Both the position numbers and the translations under genes were made by a program. From Glandiceps talaboti (taxonomy: Eukaryota > Hemichordata > Enteropneusta > Spengelidae): a stretch of DNA of 64,000 nucleotides. Location of the stretch: positions 17,446,501-17,510,500 of the forward strand of contig NC_135566.1 of NCBI RefSeq assembly GCF_964340395.1. Direction: 5' to 3'. The notes below the pieces were generated by a model, which saw nothing but the letters and a program-made list of their open reading frames with translations, did no database searches and was not told the DNA's origin. Below, in pieces: positions 50,563 to 63,494 of this stretch. Positions within the stretch are counted from its first letter, which is position 1; each line of letters begins with the position of its first letter.

Positions 50563-51246
50563 ATTTTATCTATGAATTCCTTTTTCTACGATAATAATCT
50601 GCATTTTGAAAGAATTAAAATTGTTACAATTATTATGTGACAGAAGTCTAAATAACCAAAGTGATATTATGTCATTATCCATAACACTGACTCAGGTAGG
50701 TCTTAATAAATATGTACATTTACAGTTTGCTCTGTTAAGCTACTTTGTATATACATGTACCTTATACTGGGGTTATATATCTAGTGTCTGTACTATCACT
50801 CTAAATGGTAGCGTCATAGGCAAAATGTGAGCACTGACATTTCCGTTCATTACTTCTCTGAGGAGGCAAAGATATGACATTTGAATCTCAACCCAGCCCT
50901 CTACTCGTTATTTTGAAAGGCTCTATTAAATATGCAGCTTACATCATTCTTGTAAAGCTTAAGAACAGCAGTAAAGATCAGACATCATCAATTTATTCAA
51001 ACTTCGTTATTCCACTAAGTTTCGAGCTCAGAATGACTCTTCATCTTCAGCATACCCTGGTCTCTAAGCGTTTCATATAAATCAATTACATTTATTTTTC
51101 GATTTCAGGTAGAACCGTATTTGGTGGATGTCGGTTCGCAAACGTTTTCATGGCATAAATAGATATTGTACATGTACTGTTAGGGGTTTCCATTCCATAC
51201 CATTTCGGTTTAAAACTGTACTATCACTTAGTACAGATATGTGTCA

Positions 51247-51318
51247 TCCTCGGTAGTATAGTGGTGAGTATCCCCGCCTGTCACGCGGGAGACCGGGGTT
51301 CAATTCCCCGCCGGGGAG
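51247..51318 (+). tRNA. tRNA-Asp (GTC)
   Basis: Identical to 40443-40514, with a T-rich terminator (CTTTTTTA) directly after. Confidence 0.97.
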
Positions 51319-52366
51319 GACTTTTTTATTACTATTTTTATCTTTACACTTTATTTTCTGTTTTGTCAAGATCCGTTCGTGCAACAAAATATTGTGCTTA
51401 TGAATAACATCATCGCGAACCATTAATTATAATTTCTAGCCAAAATATTTCAAGTGGACTGACCCGTAACCACCGGTGACATTTCATGATTCGAGGCATC
51501 TGCAAACCTGTTCAAATTTCTTAGTTTTTTGCTAAAATAAGCAGTTTGGGCTATAAACAATAGACAAGACAAAAGAGTCCCTGAAGTGTGCGAACATGTC
51601 AATTTGTGTACATGTATTGAGTGACAGTTAAATATTGACATGGGTTTACAGTTATATTGACCCCATTTCTAATATTGTAATTGTTAATAGCTGAATTAAT
51701 CCATGGTAATAATTCATTCAATCAGAGAGAAATCCTAGAACTTTTGTTTACTAAACCATGAATTGACAATGATACATCGCGACGGATTTTGGTCAGCAAT
51801 TTGCCGGATACACTTAAGATTCCTGAAAATTTTAAGTTAACAATGTTGTATGCTTATTAGCAACAAGTAGCTATACGCTTAGATTTCGTCATGAACGAAT
51901 TCAAGATAGAATTTGTGAATTTTGAAGGGATGTTGCTGTCAGTGTTGTAAAAGACGAGATTCATTTTCTCCTATTTTGCAATTTATATGATTTAAGAGCA
52001 CTGTATTTGAATGCAGCGCATGTTAGACCATGAGATGGGAAACTTTATTGACAGACAACGTAATATAAGGAATAAGAAAACAATCTTTAGATACTCATAT
52101 AAGCTAATAGCTGGTATCCACGTTCTGCTTTTGATTAAGATATTATTTGTCATTTGACGGGAAAAAGAGCCATATCATTTGTTAACCTGATTTAGCAGTT
52201 TACCATTCCCCTTAGGTATTCGGATGGTATACATTGCAACCAAGACATTATTTAATGGTATGCGCCACCTACGACCGAATCAACCGAAATTTGGCCAGGA
52301 ACAAGAATGCAAAAGACCTACAAATAGAGCGGTCTAAGGTCAGAGTTCCACGCGACGTTGAGAAAC
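51319..52366. other. 5' region of SDR copy B
   Basis: Nearly identical to 40515-41572. It lacks an 8-base insertion (GTTAAGAG type) present just before the ATG of copy A. Confidence 0.6.
52337..52349 (+). promoter_or_regulatory. Possible DR1-like nuclear-receptor element, SDR copy B
   Basis: AGGTCA-G-AGTTCC, 17 bases before the ATG; identical to copy A. Confidence 0.3.
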
Positions 52367-53359
52367 ATGGCTTCCATACGAGAAAAAGTTGTATTGATCA
52401 CAGGTTTGTAAAATTAGAGTTCGGTAAAAGGTACACGGGGGGGGGGGTTAAAGGTACACGGAGGGGGTGTTACAATGTCCTGCTGGGCGTTAAAACATCA
52501 CAAGGTGATGCATATGGTTAGTTGCATTCACTGATCGCTGATTCACAATGAATCAGCGGTATTATTTGAGACAGCAATGCGTAGTTATTGTCTACTGCGA
52601 GTGCACTGTTGTTGTAATGTTCCAGATGACCTTATCAGGTCATGTGTGTGGAAAAATCGTGTATTCAACCACAGACACGTAAGTTTTTATGATAAAAGTC
52701 TACAGTGTTTGTCATTATGTCCGCTATATAATGCTTGTCTACCTATGTGACGTATGTCATTGCAAAGACGTGTGTGTTTGAGGATAGAAATCACGTGAAT
52801 AGATCATCTGGTCATGTTATATGATATATGTAGTGTAGTTAATATGCGTGTAGTTGTTTCCGGTTTCTGTCTCTCTCCACTAACGGTGGAGATGATGGAG
52901 ATGATCACAGTACGTACAGGGACTGGACTCGTTATGTTGGGAATCAAACCTGCAACCTACGGTCATGAGGGTAGTGTTAAATTTCGAGCTATGACTCGCT
53001 GGTTGTTGGACTTTAGGGGTAATAACCATTTGATTTCAGGGGGAGGGGCTGGAGGATTTGAACCCCACAACATTGTTTTTACTTGAAACCACCATGACAG
53101 CAAAAGAAATTTAGAGAGCAACTAGACAGCAAATATTTTTTTTAAATAAATGTTTAATTTGACTATATTGTCTCGTCGTGTAACGTCATGTCATGTCGAG
53201 TAGTATATTACTGACAACCCTAGCCAGTCAATCAATATTTTTTTTATTTCTTTGATGGTTGTATAATATATAAACACATGTTTATACACACATTACACAT
53301 ACATACATACATACATACATACATACATACATACGTACGTGCGTGCGTGCGTGCGTTCG

Positions 53360-53416
<57 letters not shown>

Positions 53417-53651
53417 GCATAAATTAAAGGTGTTAGGTGCCAGAAGCACATGTACCTTGGAATTTGACATATGTAGCTAGTTTCTACAGTTGCACGACAA
53501 CAACAACAATTTTAGCTCACCTCGGAAACAATTTTTGTTCTATCTTGAGATGGTCAACAAATATCTTTTCGTTCCTTTTGCTAGTGACAATTTATTTTGT
53601 CCAAAATTCTCCCCTCACCCGAAATCAAATGGTTTACCCCGTATAACAAAA

Positions 53652-53694
<43 letters not shown>

Positions 53695-53718
53695 GTGAGT
53701 GAGTGAGTGAGTGAGTGA

Positions 53719-53763
<45 letters not shown>

Positions 53764-56315
53764 AGTATTTGTTTGTCCTACTATCACATATTGTATTCAA
53801 GACATATTCAGACATCTCCTTACAACTTGAACTCGGGGTAGCCGGAAGCAAGGCGGATTGCAATAACACATCGAGAAATGGTTAGTCCTATGTAGTCAAT
53901 GAGGGCGCTCAGTACAAGGATATTCGATAGTGTACAAAGTCTAGATGTTTAGCCAATGTTATCACGAGTAGTCCAAAAACAAATCACCCGGATGAAAAGC
54001 AACATTTGATATGACATTTGGTCGTGTGATCTACAGGTGCAAGCTCTGGTATTGGTGCTGGTACTGCCACACACTTTGCATTGCTAGGAAGTTTCCTTAC
54101 TCTTTGTGGAAGAAATAAAGAAAACCTTGAAAAAGTGAGAAGGGAATGTGAAGCAAATGGACTACCAGAAGATAAAGTATGTATATTGGACGCAGTTCCT
54201 GAAACAAAGATTAAATGTCCATATTTTTCTTTTGCTCTATAAATAACAACGAAAATACTAAATGTATATGTTTTCAATTTCTTATCAAACCTTCTTACGT
54301 TGCTATCAAATAGTCGTACAGATGAACTTTTGTAACAAGGAATGTCGTCGCTATTATGATCGAAATACATTGTACAGGGAAATTGAAGTTGCCTTGGCGT
54401 TTGCCATGAACATGACATTTTAGTCACCTAGATAACCTCAAACAAACCATAGAGGTGCCGTACACAGTCGGGCTGTAGAAGCAGACAAGTAGTGATGTTG
54501 ATTATATAAAAAAAAACATTCGAAGCCATTGGAATCATCATGTCCGTGTATAATAATCTTTTCTGCAGAAACCTGTTTCTAATGCAGAACTGTACAGGAA
54601 TAGTAAAATGCACTGTGATTTGGTATGGGATCCTGTTGTGTGTGGTGTTTCTCTTATTGTTGCATCTGTGTTTATGTAGAAAAAAAACATAGCGCCCCGG
54701 AAGTGAATCGCCAAGGCAACGCCAATTTCCCAGTACCAGGGGGAAAAAATTCACAAATGGAATCTTAATAATAGTAGTTACTATCTCTAAGTCAAGTGAT
54801 AAACAATGTGTGATTGAAATGTCATAGTATGCTGTGGGAAATGTCTATTTAAAATAATTCTGAAATAAGATTTATGATTCTGTCTTTTCGTAAATATCTC
54901 CGTGAATCCCTTACATTTTAGATCCTTCTCATCCAAGGAGATTTCTCTGATGATGACTACTGTAGATCTGTTATAGAGAAAACTATTGGAAAGTTTGGTC
55001 GGCTCGATGTGCTGGTAAGATTAAGGAGAGTGTTGTTTAGTGTCAATATTGGTACACTTTATTACAGAAATATATCTACCGGTTATATATCTATAAAAAC
55101 AACTTTAACTATATAACAAAATTAAAGGGAAAGTTGAATTCCTACCAAAAGAACAAAGAAAGGAAAAGGCCACGTTTGTAATACATTGCCTATATATATA
55201 AGTGCAGTAAAGTTTTGAACATTGATTCCTGAAGGGGGTGTACAACCTTACCTCTGATTTTAGTGTATGCACACATTGTCTATAAGGAAATTACTTGGGC
55301 GCTGAAACATGAAAGAGTGTAAACAGCGCCATCGCTTTATAAACCTACAACTGTGTAGCATAATAGTACTGGGGCATGTTGCATGCAAATGATTATCGGT
55401 AGAATTCAGTTTACATCACTTTGATCAACAGGTCAATAATGCAGGTATTGGAGCGGGAGGTTCTATAGAGGAAACATCACTGAAGCAGTATGACGTCATC
55501 ATGAATACTAATATGAGAGCCGTGTATCACCTTACAATGTTGGCGGTACCACATCTGATCAAAACACAAGGTTTGTGTATCACAATTACAGTCAATATTA
55601 CAGGGGGGGGGTCTTTGTAATTTACACCCTTATAATGTAGTCAATTGGTAAACAATAAATGATCGATGCTGTCGAAAACAAACTGATTACAATGAATGAT
55701 AGCATCACACTGTAATCTTCTTGAGACTTAAGGAAGTTTTCAGTTTCAACTTCCATGGGGCCCAAAGATTTTTCATCAAAGGAACGACTTGTTACTGGCT
55801 ACATGTTAACGTCGTTCACTGATTACAATGGAGAGGCCGTGCACTGGGCTTATCTTCTATGAACGCTTTAAACGACTGTGTCAATCGATATTCTATTCAA
55901 GCAATTAAACTGATTGACAAGGGCTGTCAACTAGCATGGTAACAACGTTTGTTTAGCAGTTTGTTTGACCTTTGGAAGATTGTTTTTATTCAACTGTATC
56001 CTCATTCTGTTATTATAACCATTACATTGAATACATAGTGTAACTCCCAATGCCTGATACCCATTTCAAAAAACAAATATAATGATACCTTTGAAACGTT
56101 GTCACTTATTTCCACAGGATCTATTGTAAATGTATCCAGTTTGAATGGGATGAGGGCCGTGAGTATCATTTTTACTCCGATATTAATAGCCACTTATTGC
56201 CATCCATACAGTTACGAACGAATCAAACACTTCAAGTTCATAATTAGTCTATTGTTTGTGAGCCAGACAATTTTTACCTTCCGAAGGAATGTTTTACATT
56301 AGAGGTGAAAAGTCG

Positions 56316-56373
<58 letters not shown>

Positions 56374-57737
56374 GTAATTATCTGTATCACCACTTTTACA
56401 TCTCAAAACACAAAAATCGAACCCCCTCCGATTCCTGCAGCCCTCTCCCTGTAAATACTGAAGGCTCCCTAAATGCACTGCTTTCTGACAGCAAACTCGC
56501 TCCTCAATATCGAAATATTTATATGAAAAAAGAGACAAAATTTTCAATTTTGATCGTAGAAGAGGTCAATTGGATTTATCTTCGCCAATTCTCCAGCTAG
56601 AATTTTCGGTAGAAAACAGGTCATTTGACCTGGATGTTGAAGCTGGCCTGGTTTGACTGACGATCTTCTCGACTTATCCATGCTTTCACGGCAAACAGAA
56701 ACCTTCTGGAGTGCAAACACGTACACATATATTGAAAGAATATATGCATGTTTTAGAACTTGCAATTGATTTAATCTCTAAACATACACACTTATTACTG
56801 ACTAGGTTTTTCAATGATTAATACCCCTCCTTCAAACTGTACCAATCGCATCACTCTGGTCTATTTTTCATACAGATGACTGATTGTTTAGTCTACAACT
56901 TATCGAAAGCAGCAATGGACCAATTCACAAACTGCATAGCTCTTGGTAAGTCAGAACATTATCATAACACAGTGTTTTAGAATAATGTAGTTTTGATAGT
57001 TTCAAGAGTATACATGTAAGCACTCAAGAAAAGACTGGTCAGGGACGTCTTTTACAGTCTAGAGATTTAGTGGATGTGATAAACTAATTTAATTCCCTTG
57101 CGCAAAAAGATTGTTTGTAATTTAGTGGAAACAAGAAAGAGGAGAAAATGCTCTCTTAAAATCCTGTGTACATAAAGGTGGCTTTCAAGAACATTGTGGT
57201 TCATATTCACCACTAATTGAATGTAAGTATTAACCGAAACATGCCATATTTATCACGGGTTATCAGTACATGTATAAAAGTCACTAAACTCGGAGAACTG
57301 ATATCATCAAAATACATAGTCTTCAACTATGAATAACAGCCATTCCGTTTAGTCAAGTCCAGCGAAATTGAATAACGCCATTATTTTTTTAATTGCAGAA
57401 CTAGCACCAAAGGAAGTTCGAGTGAACTCAGTAAAGTATGTTTAGTTTTTATCATCTACATAAATTTCTTAATTAGAAAGCAACAGATTCCATTCGGTAT
57501 GCATGGCAACTTTTGTCGCCATATACTATTAATACATACAAATAGTGAAAAATAGAGTTATATTTCAAGTGATGAATATTTTGACATACAAGAAAGCTTG
57601 CAAGTGGTGCTCTGTATTTGTCTTCACAAGTCAAGGAAACATCAAATCTGCATAATGTTTATAAAAAGAAAATCAAATGAAAACAAGAGTGTTCAATGAA
57701 AACTAAATTAAAACGTACTGTTATTTTCCCTTATATG

Positions 57738-57832
<95 letters not shown>

Positions 57833-58447
57833 GTGTTTCCGATAACCCGATCGATCCTAGTATAAGCCACCGACCCAGAACGTGGTTTTTGTTTTTTGTT
57901 TTTTTTTAAAATAAAAAACATTTAAAACAGAAAATAAGAAATTCTTTGTTTTCTTGACCTTCTGTAAGCTTTCGCAAGTCATGCCTGTAGATATTTCATC
58001 AAACTATCAGAAAAGGGTTCTTCTAATCAATATTTCGATTGTTTTAGGGTCGAAGCGATATTTTTTCAAATGTAAACAGATAAAATCAAATGCAAACCTA
58101 CCTACCCTATTTCCTGAGGCTATGTTATCAGAAACAAACAACTGTAATACATGGCTATATTAAGCATTGGTTTTATAACCAAATATCTAATTACCCAACA
58201 CCATGTATATGCTAACGTTGTTCAATATTCATTTCTGTAGTCCTGGGGTAATCACTACAGGGATCCATAAGAGGGCGGGAATGAGCGAAGACGAATATGT
58301 TAAGGTACGTGTCACATTATTATCATTGTGTTATCGATTGTGATTAATGTAACATTTAGTGGTAAAACCTTACTGTCAGTGGCAACTTTTAGATTGTAGG
58401 GACTGACTGATTGCATACATACATACATACATACATACATACATACA

Positions 58448-58479
<32 letters not shown>

Positions 58480-58847
58480 CATACATACATACATACATAC
58501 ATACATGCATACATGCATACATGCATGCATGCATGCATGCATACATACATACATACATACATACATACATACATACATACATACATACATACATACATAC
58601 ATACATTGATACAAACATACATTTATACAAACATACATACATACATACATACATACATACATACATACATCAGTGATGTGCAAATTGACTGGTTGACTGA
58701 CGAGCTGTTTACAGATCAGACTGACTGACAGACAGACAGACTGACTGACTGATCATGACTGTATATATACATGATGTGCCGATTGACTGACGGGGTATTT
58801 TCGGATTTGACTAACTGACTGAATATGAAAAATAATAAATACAAGAA

Positions 58848-58922
<75 letters not shown>

Positions 58923-59333
58923 CTATATATATATATAGTTAAATATATAAATATTTATATCCATCCATACATACATACATGCATACATACATACATACAT
59001 ACATACATACATGCATGCATACATACATACATACATACATACATACATACATACATACATACACACATACATACATACACATACATACATAGCAATGCTA
59101 TTTGAACGTAAGTTTGTTTTTTAACTTAGACATATAGAAAGACGCAGAAATACAATGTTCTTCTCTTTATCCAGTTCTTGGAACATTGTAGAGCAACCTA
59201 TCCTTTACGCCGTGTTGGAGAGGCTGACGAGGTTGCCAAGGTAATAGCATTCCTTGCATCTGATGATTCGTCCTTCATCACAGCAACACAGTTACCAGTG
59301 GCTGGAGGAAAGCATGCGACGTGTCCACGATAA
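52367..59333 (+). CDS. Short-chain dehydrogenase/reductase (FabG-like), copy B, 9 exons, complete
   Basis: Exons: 52367-52403, 54037-54176, 54922-55014, 55432-55570, 56118-56158, 56876-56945, 57399-57435, 58241-58304, 59175-59333; 780 nt, 259 aa, the same exon sizes and phases as copy A. All catalytic residues (Asn117, Ser144, Tyr157, Lys161) and the TGxxxGxG and NNAG motifs are kept. At residue 59 it has Lys like the - copy, so Ile in copy A is the derived state. Introns are also nearly identical to copy A apart from simple-repeat lengths, which shows a recent direct duplication of the whole unit. Confidence 0.94.
53300..53418. repeat. (TACA)/(GTGC)/(CA)n compound microsatellite
   Basis: Intron 1 of copy B; longer than its copy A counterpart. 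Confidence 0.93.
53654..53761. repeat. (GA)n/(GAGT)n/(GT)n compound microsatellite
   Basis: Intron 1 of copy B. Confidence 0.95.
56316..56373. repeat. (CTGT)n microsatellite
   Basis: Intron 5 of copy B. Confidence 0.96.
57738..57829. repeat. (TA)n microsatellite
   Basis: Intron 7 of copy B. Confidence 0.97.
58414..59092. repeat. (TACA)n, (TGCA)n and (AATA)n arrays
   Basis: TACA block 58414-58672 with a TGCA section, a (AATA)n block 58845-58922 absent from copy A, then TACA again 58962-59092. In intron 8 of copy B, ending about 80 bases before the last exon. Confidence 0.95.
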
Positions 59334-60560
59334 TCCACTATGTGTTAACAATGTGCACGGGGACAAGGAAGGCACAAAACCGTCGACTGTTATGGACTAA
59401 TAACCATCATTGTCATTATCGAATAGGTACTGCATATATAGCAATACATATTTAAATAGAAAGGGTTTCGCGTGCCAGCTTGTTTCAGGTCTACTGAACA
59501 GTAACTGTCTGAAGAAATTCCAAAATTAGTTATATTTTTGTGATTTAAGAAAATAATTTGTCAAAATGATATCTGAAGATTTCTGTATCAAATGTAACGC
59601 TTTTATTAAAGCACTGAAAATCTTACACGCAAAAATACGTCATTACCAAAACTTCAGAGTAATCACGTGGTAACACGGTACTCTCATGACAATAGACAAA
59701 ACACAATTTATATAAATTAATTGAGGAGAGGGTCTGTGATCGTGATTTGATGCATTTTTAACACAAACATAAATCGCACGGATGAAGTGTAACTCTAATA
59801 TAATGAATGAATAAATTAAAATTGGATGTTTGTATGCACTTCAGATTGGTGTGATGACTTTCGCTGTGTTTGTTCGTGCTACAAATATTTCTCAAAAGAT
59901 CTGACTTTGGGTCTATGATCTCTCCGAGGAAAGTGTGCGTAAAGAATATTTTCGGGAGTTTAAGGGAACCTTCAGTAATAATATTACAGGGGGACGGGGA
60001 AAAACGGACACGGTATGTTGCATAAAATGTGACCTTCTCTTGTTTCAGTTTTCCAAAATGTGGCTCTCCATCCTTCATTGTCACATCTCTAATACATGAC
60101 TCTGCCCCCCCCCCGTCCTACATTTTAAAAATTAGTTATAAAGTTTTCATATGTAAAAAGTGACACACTGCATAGTTTTTCAGCAGCAACATGTCCTGAT
60201 ATCAGTGTACGGAGTTGGCAGTGGTGGCAGCAGTAGAATATCCCAATCCACAAAATAATGCAACTTGAAGTTAGATAATGAAATGAGCGAAAGTAAAAGG
60301 TGCCCCCCCCCCCACCCACTCCTTCTTATAATTAGAGGGCTCACTTATAGGTATATGGTCTACCAAAGCTAACTGGCTGATCCGTGGGAAGAACATATGT
60401 AGGCATAGCTGAAACATCCATGGACAGAAGATAAATAAATGTTTTACATTTTTGAGTTTCGTACATGTAAGACTGACATTTTTTACACGATAGAAAACCA
60501 AAACTGTTATGCATGCTGACCGTTCGGCACATTGACATTTTCGACTGATAAACATAGTTA
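59334..60560. other. 3' flank of SDR copy B, duplicated at 61650-62400
   Basis: 59700-60360 aligns, with divergence, to 61740-62400 ('gaggaaagtgtgcgtaaaga', 'tgttgcataaaatg', 'ggtggcagcagt'). No gene is recognised; the 94-108-codon antisense ORFs here have no known motifs. Poly-C runs lie at 60109 and 60303. Confidence 0.6.
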
Positions 60561-60600
60561 TAAAAACAGACTTGTTTGATGATGATCTAGTAAGACATAT
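60561..60600. repeat. Inverted fragment of the tRNA-unit flank
   Basis: The 'gacttgtttgatgatgatctagtaa' stretch is the complement of part of 38683-38720 and 49540-49560, so this is a rearrangement scar. Confidence 0.6.
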
Positions 60601-61511
60601 TTGCCGGTTGACTTTTCACTTTATTTCATGTGTGCTCATATTATTTGATTCGCTGATGAGCGTTTACATGGCTAATTACACCTTGTTTATTTGCCATATT
60701 CCCACAACAGAAACTACAAAACTTCACATTGGTGCCGGGTAGCGGTGGGATGTGGTTTTATTTGTTATTTTTTTCGAAAATTTTCATTTTTGAGTACGAA
60801 AATCATCAGGTGACCACGAAAGCGTGCTAGACAATAACATAGATTCTAAGAATGAACGTAGTTCACTACGAAGTCCCATTAGTAGCGTAGTGTCGAGAAC
60901 AGTAGAAAAGGTATGTTCAACTCTCTTTTCGTCGTTTTCGGCCACGGTATTCATCACGTTCCATGGCCATAGCCATCCCAAAATACCACATATTCTCCAT
61001 GTCTGTAGCAAAGGAGCTATACACAACCAATGGCAAGGTTAAATAAAGGAATTGCAAGTCACAGTAAACAGCTGTTGAAGCGCCTGTCGAATTTGAGAGG
61101 TTTTGTCGAGCTGAAAATTAAAGGTCTAGTTATGCAAATTTGCCGTTTTCACAGCTTGCACATGTTCAAATTCAAAACTATTTAAGTTGGCGTCGGACCG
61201 CACTGAACAACATTTTACCCACAACTCTCTCTGATTTGTAGTGTTGGACATCATCTCCTTCAAGTCAGACAAATCTCACCAGTATATAGGGTTTTGTAAA
61301 AACATTTTTTCCATTTGGCAATCGTAGAATTGCCACTGATGAATTTCTGAATACCCATTTTCATCGGTTCTGGTATCAGTGATTTATTGTAGAAGGAGTA
61401 GCAATTTTAGGAATTTGTCAGCAGATTTTCTTGAAAGACATGCAGAATATTTGCGACGAAACTAAGGAAAATATATGCACCTGTTATGACTTTGCCAAAG
61501 ATATAATAATA
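60601..61511. other. Sequence between copy B flank and the SDR relic; an unrecognised ORF
   Basis: An open + frame runs to a stop near 61040 (FITFHGHSHPKIPHILHVC, ending AIHNQWQG) and there is an antisense 80-codon ORF over the same bases. It could be the tail of a transposon gene. I do not recognise it. Confidence 0.3.
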
Positions 61512-61649
61512 CTATATCCTATAGGCGGTGTTGGAGAGGTTGACGAGGTTGCCAAGGCGATAGCATTCCTTGCATCTGATGATTCGTCCTTTATCACAGC
61601 AACACAGTTACCACTAACTGGAGGAATTCATGCGACGTGTCCACGATAA
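61512..61649 (+). pseudogene. SDR gene relic: truncated exon 9
   Basis: Matches exon 9 from about its eighth codon: YPIGGVGEVDEVAKAIAFLA through QLPLTGGIHATCPR and the TAA stop. The upstream part of the exon, its acceptor and exons 1-8 are missing; unrelated sequence is joined in frame, giving a 72-codon ORF from 61431. Residue choices (VGEVDEV, PLTGG) are closer to the - copy than to A/B, so this is an older copy. Without promoter or splice site it is unlikely to be expressed as a dehydrogenase. Confidence 0.85.
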
Positions 61650-62908
61650 TCCACTATGTGTTAACCACAGGCTAGGGAGAAGGAAGTCACAAAACTGATT
61701 ATGGACTAAATCACGGTCATTATCGAATAAATGTCCTGTGTATATAGCAATGTGTAATTTACAGAAATTAATTGAGATGGTGGTCTGTAATTTGATGTAT
61801 TTCAACACAAACACAAATCTCACGGATGGAGTGTAATTCTAGCTATGATTGAATAAAATTGAATGTGGGCGTGTAGTGCAGATTAGTGCTATGATGTTCT
61901 CTGTTTTTCATTTCAAGTTGTACACCATAATATACGTTAATTGTTCATGTTGCAAATATTTGGGTCAATAATTTCTACGAGGAAAGTGTGCGTAAAGAAC
62001 GTTTTCGAGCGTTCTAAGGGACCCTTCAATTCAGTATTTACATTAAAAGGCCGGAGGTAACCAAGCACGGTCTGTTGCATAAAATGCAGTCCTTCCGTGT
62101 TTCCGTTTTCCCAAAAAGTGTCCCTTCTGTCGCTTCTCTAGTGCATGGCCCTGTCCCCTTCCCCATTCAAACATTTAAAAAACATGCGGTTTAAATATTG
62201 CCAGGTGTGAAGAGGGCCACTTGTCACAACATGTTTTTTCAGCTGCAACATGTTCTGATATTACGGTACAATGGTGGCAGCAGTGGGATACACAAACCAC
62301 ACAATAATGCAACTTAGATAATGCAGAACGTCACTCATTCTTAAGTTTAAAGCTCATTTATAGGTATATAGCCTGTCGAGGCCCTTGAAGTGGCTGAATC
62401 CTTGGGGAGCTGCAGTAACAACTCCAATAAATTAGAATCCCCATACCGAGTCCAAAACGTGTTGTATTTCCTGATCAAAGAGCTGAGACCAATGACCACG
62501 CCATCACTAAATAAAAGAATTGCGCTATTGGTGTTTTACATTTGTACTTCAGAGAACATCTTGTGTTGCAATCTACTTCTTCTCGTATCCACACACAATA
62601 AACAACGAAAATCACGTGACCTGAAACAAAACTTTGTCTGGCTCACACTTGAATTTGTAGTAAAACTACTCGGTACATTGTATCGTCTAGCTCAACAAAA
62701 ATCTCACCAACATTGTTATATTTTATCGTCGGATAGCTCTAGTTATAAAGGTTGTTGTTGATCCAGACGATAAATTGTGTCCATTGTACATGTCTGTAAG
62801 ATTTTTGTCGAACGAGAAGACATTTTGTTTCAGGTCTTGCGATATTAATGCGGATTATTTGCATGTATTTGTACACCAGTAAAAAAACGCTATCACAAAA
62901 AGATAGAC
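61650..62908. other. 3' flank of the SDR relic, no gene recognised
   Basis: 61740-62400 parallels the flank of copy B; 62464-62745 parallels 49105-49380 after copy A. It therefore preserves the ancestral order of the array: SDR end, flank, second flank, tRNA-Asp. Confidence 0.6.
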
Positions 62909-62980
62909 CTCCCCGGCGGGGAATTGAACCCCGGTCTCCCGCGTGACAGGCGGGGATACTCACCACTATACTACCGAGGA
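62909..62980 (-). tRNA. tRNA-Asp (GTC)
   Basis: Intact 72-nt copy identical to the others, followed on the - strand by CTTTTTGTG. Confidence 0.97.
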
Positions 62981-63439
62981 TGAGACATGAAAACAAAACA
63001 CAAAATTGTGTACCTAAATAAAAGTAATTATAAGCCATATTCTATGCGTACATAATGAAGGTGATCTGACAAATATGAAGAATATATCTTTAAACAATTT
63101 GTTGTCTTCGTGAAAAGCAGTGTGCGTCTTGTTTATTATATATACTACTCGTCCTATTATAAGATTGCAAATAGTCGCATCACTGGCTTTTTGTCTTTTT
63201 TATAGCGAAATTACATCTCACAACTATTCTAATTTAACTTGTTAAAGAAGTTACAAGTATGTCGCAGTGACAGGTGAACAAGTGTTATAAGTTTGGTTAT
63301 ATCATTGTTGTCGGAAATATTTTAATTAACATTCATCAATAAATGACGTTAACAATTTTGAGAAATGTTCGACAGATTGAAATGTTATCTGGGTTATATA
63401 TGGCTACACATGCTTTTTCATAAAAAGAAAAAGAAAAAT

Positions 63440-63494
63440 GTATCCCCTGCCTGTCAAGCGGCTCGGGGGTCAAATCAAATTCTCCACTGGGGAG
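63440..63494 (+). pseudogene. 3' part of a decayed tRNA-Asp
   Basis: GTATCCCCTGCCTGTCAAGC with a deletion in the variable region, then CTCCACTGGGGAG, the remains of the acceptor arm. This relic keeps the 3' acceptor strand that the other split copies have lost. Confidence 0.7.

Noticed and set aside
60903-61040. Exon of an SDR or TRPA1 gene
   Set aside because: No motif of either family, and no phase-compatible splice context.
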